Both the position numbers and the translations under genes were made by a program. From Gammaproteobacteria bacterium (GTDB lineage Bacteria > Pseudomonadota > Gammaproteobacteria > J044): a stretch of 5,416 bases of DNA. The first letter of the stretch is position 1. Every line of letters begins with the position of its first letter. Positions 5,107 to 5,416 of this stretch are shown piece after piece. Below the pieces are notes generated by a model. That model saw nothing but the letters and a program-made list of their open reading frames with translations, was not told the origin of the DNA and did not search any database. The stretch spans positions 1 through 5,416 of the forward strand of contig RFHG01000196.1 of assembly GCA_003696465.1 (NCBI GenBank). The letters run 5' to 3'.

Positions 5107-5416
5107 TCAGATGTGGTGGCGCAGCAGGTGGAAGGTCACGGGATCGCTGTGGGCGCGATCATTGCCCGCCTCGTCGACGATGTGCACTTCCACCGTATGG
5201 GTGCCCCGATCGACATTCTCCAGCGTCAGGCTCTGGCCGCGGGTCTGCCCCACCGGCTGGCCGTCCATGACCACCTCGAAATGGTCGCCCGGGGCCAGAT
5301 CCGGCACGGCGCGGAAGCTGATGACCAGCAGACCGTTGTTGCTGCGAATGGCCTCGTCATTGGCCGGGCGCAGGATCTCCACGGACTCGTAGGTCACCTT
5401 CTTGGGTTCGGCGTCC
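5107..5416 (-). CDS. C-terminal part of a DUF4124-type protein next to ntrBC (5' end outside window)
   Basis: This is the last 102 codons of a gene whose frame is open to the right edge; it stops with TGA at 5109-5107. The visible part reads as one Ig-like/fibronectin-like beta domain. It has an ILRPANDEAIRSNNG opening, a DLAPGDHFEVVMDGQPVG core, LENVDRGTHTVEVHIVDEAGN, and the closing PVTFHLLRHHI. This pattern matches, from memory, the region that follows the DUF4124 domain in proteins often encoded between glnA and ntrB in gammaproteobacteria. The DUF4124 domain and any signal peptide would lie beyond the edge, so the name rests on the C-terminal part and on context. Function is unknown; an exported or periplasmic protein is my inference. 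A GTG at 5397 is in frame, but the open codons beyond it (encoding DAEPKK) argue that it is internal. The stop lies 125 bases before ntrB. Confidence 0.7.
   Translation of the reverse strand, partial: DAEPKKVTYESVEILRPANDEAIRSNNGLLVISFRAVPDLAPGDHFEVVMDGQPVGQTRGQSLTLENVDRGTHTVEVHIVDEAGNDRAHSDPVTFHLLRHHI

Noticed and set aside
3986..5392. Long plus-strand open frame (468 codons) opposite ntrB and the upstream gene
   Set aside because: It lies antisense to ntrB, whose kinase motifs are unmistakable. Its translation is a low-complexity Gln/Ala/Gly/His mixture typical of antisense frames in GC-rich genes, and it runs across the NtrC operator and two gene ends.

Overview
The window looks like a chromosomal segment of a GC-rich gammaproteobacterium. 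The NtrB and NtrC proteins resemble the enterobacterial GlnL/GlnG pair closely along their whole length, and a block of MSHA-type pilus genes lies beside them. A Chromatiales-like lineage is my guess, from the GC content and from the DUF4124-ntrB-ntrC neighbourhood; it is an inference, not something the sequence proves.

Left half (1-2468, + strand): a tightly packed operon for minor components of an MSHA-like type IV pilus. It begins with the C-terminal end of a DUF6701 (MshQ-like) protein cut by the window edge. Four pilin-like genes follow: mshC, mshD, mshO and mshP. Every junction is a 1-4 base stop/start overlap (ATGA or TGATG), so the genes are probably translationally coupled. The MshQ-like gene lies upstream of mshC here, whereas in Vibrio mshQ follows mshP.

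Middle (2469-2486): only 18 bases separate mshP from the convergent ntrC. This gap holds a small hairpin, nested in a longer inverted repeat, that may be a bidirectional terminator.

Right half (2487-5416, - strand): read on the minus strand, the order is the C-terminal end of a protein resembling the region downstream of DUF4124 domains, a 125-base regulatory gap, ntrB, then ntrC. NtrB (histidine kinase/phosphatase) and NtrC (sigma-54 activator) form the nitrogen-limitation two-component system, and all catalytic motifs are present in both.

The most informative non-coding sequence is the gap at 4982-5106. It contains a perfect consensus NtrC operator (TGCACC-N5-GGTGCA) at the heart of a 14-bp perfect palindrome. 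About 85 bases downstream is a strong sigma-54 -24/-12 match (GGCACG-N4-TTGCA, GG-N10-GC). This is the textbook geometry of an NtrC-activated sigma-54 promoter and predicts autoregulation of ntrBC. The predicted transcription start is only about 3 bases before the best ntrB start codon, so the transcript would be almost leaderless. No mobile element, CRISPR array, tRNA or rRNA was seen, and no stretch over 300 bases lacks a gene.
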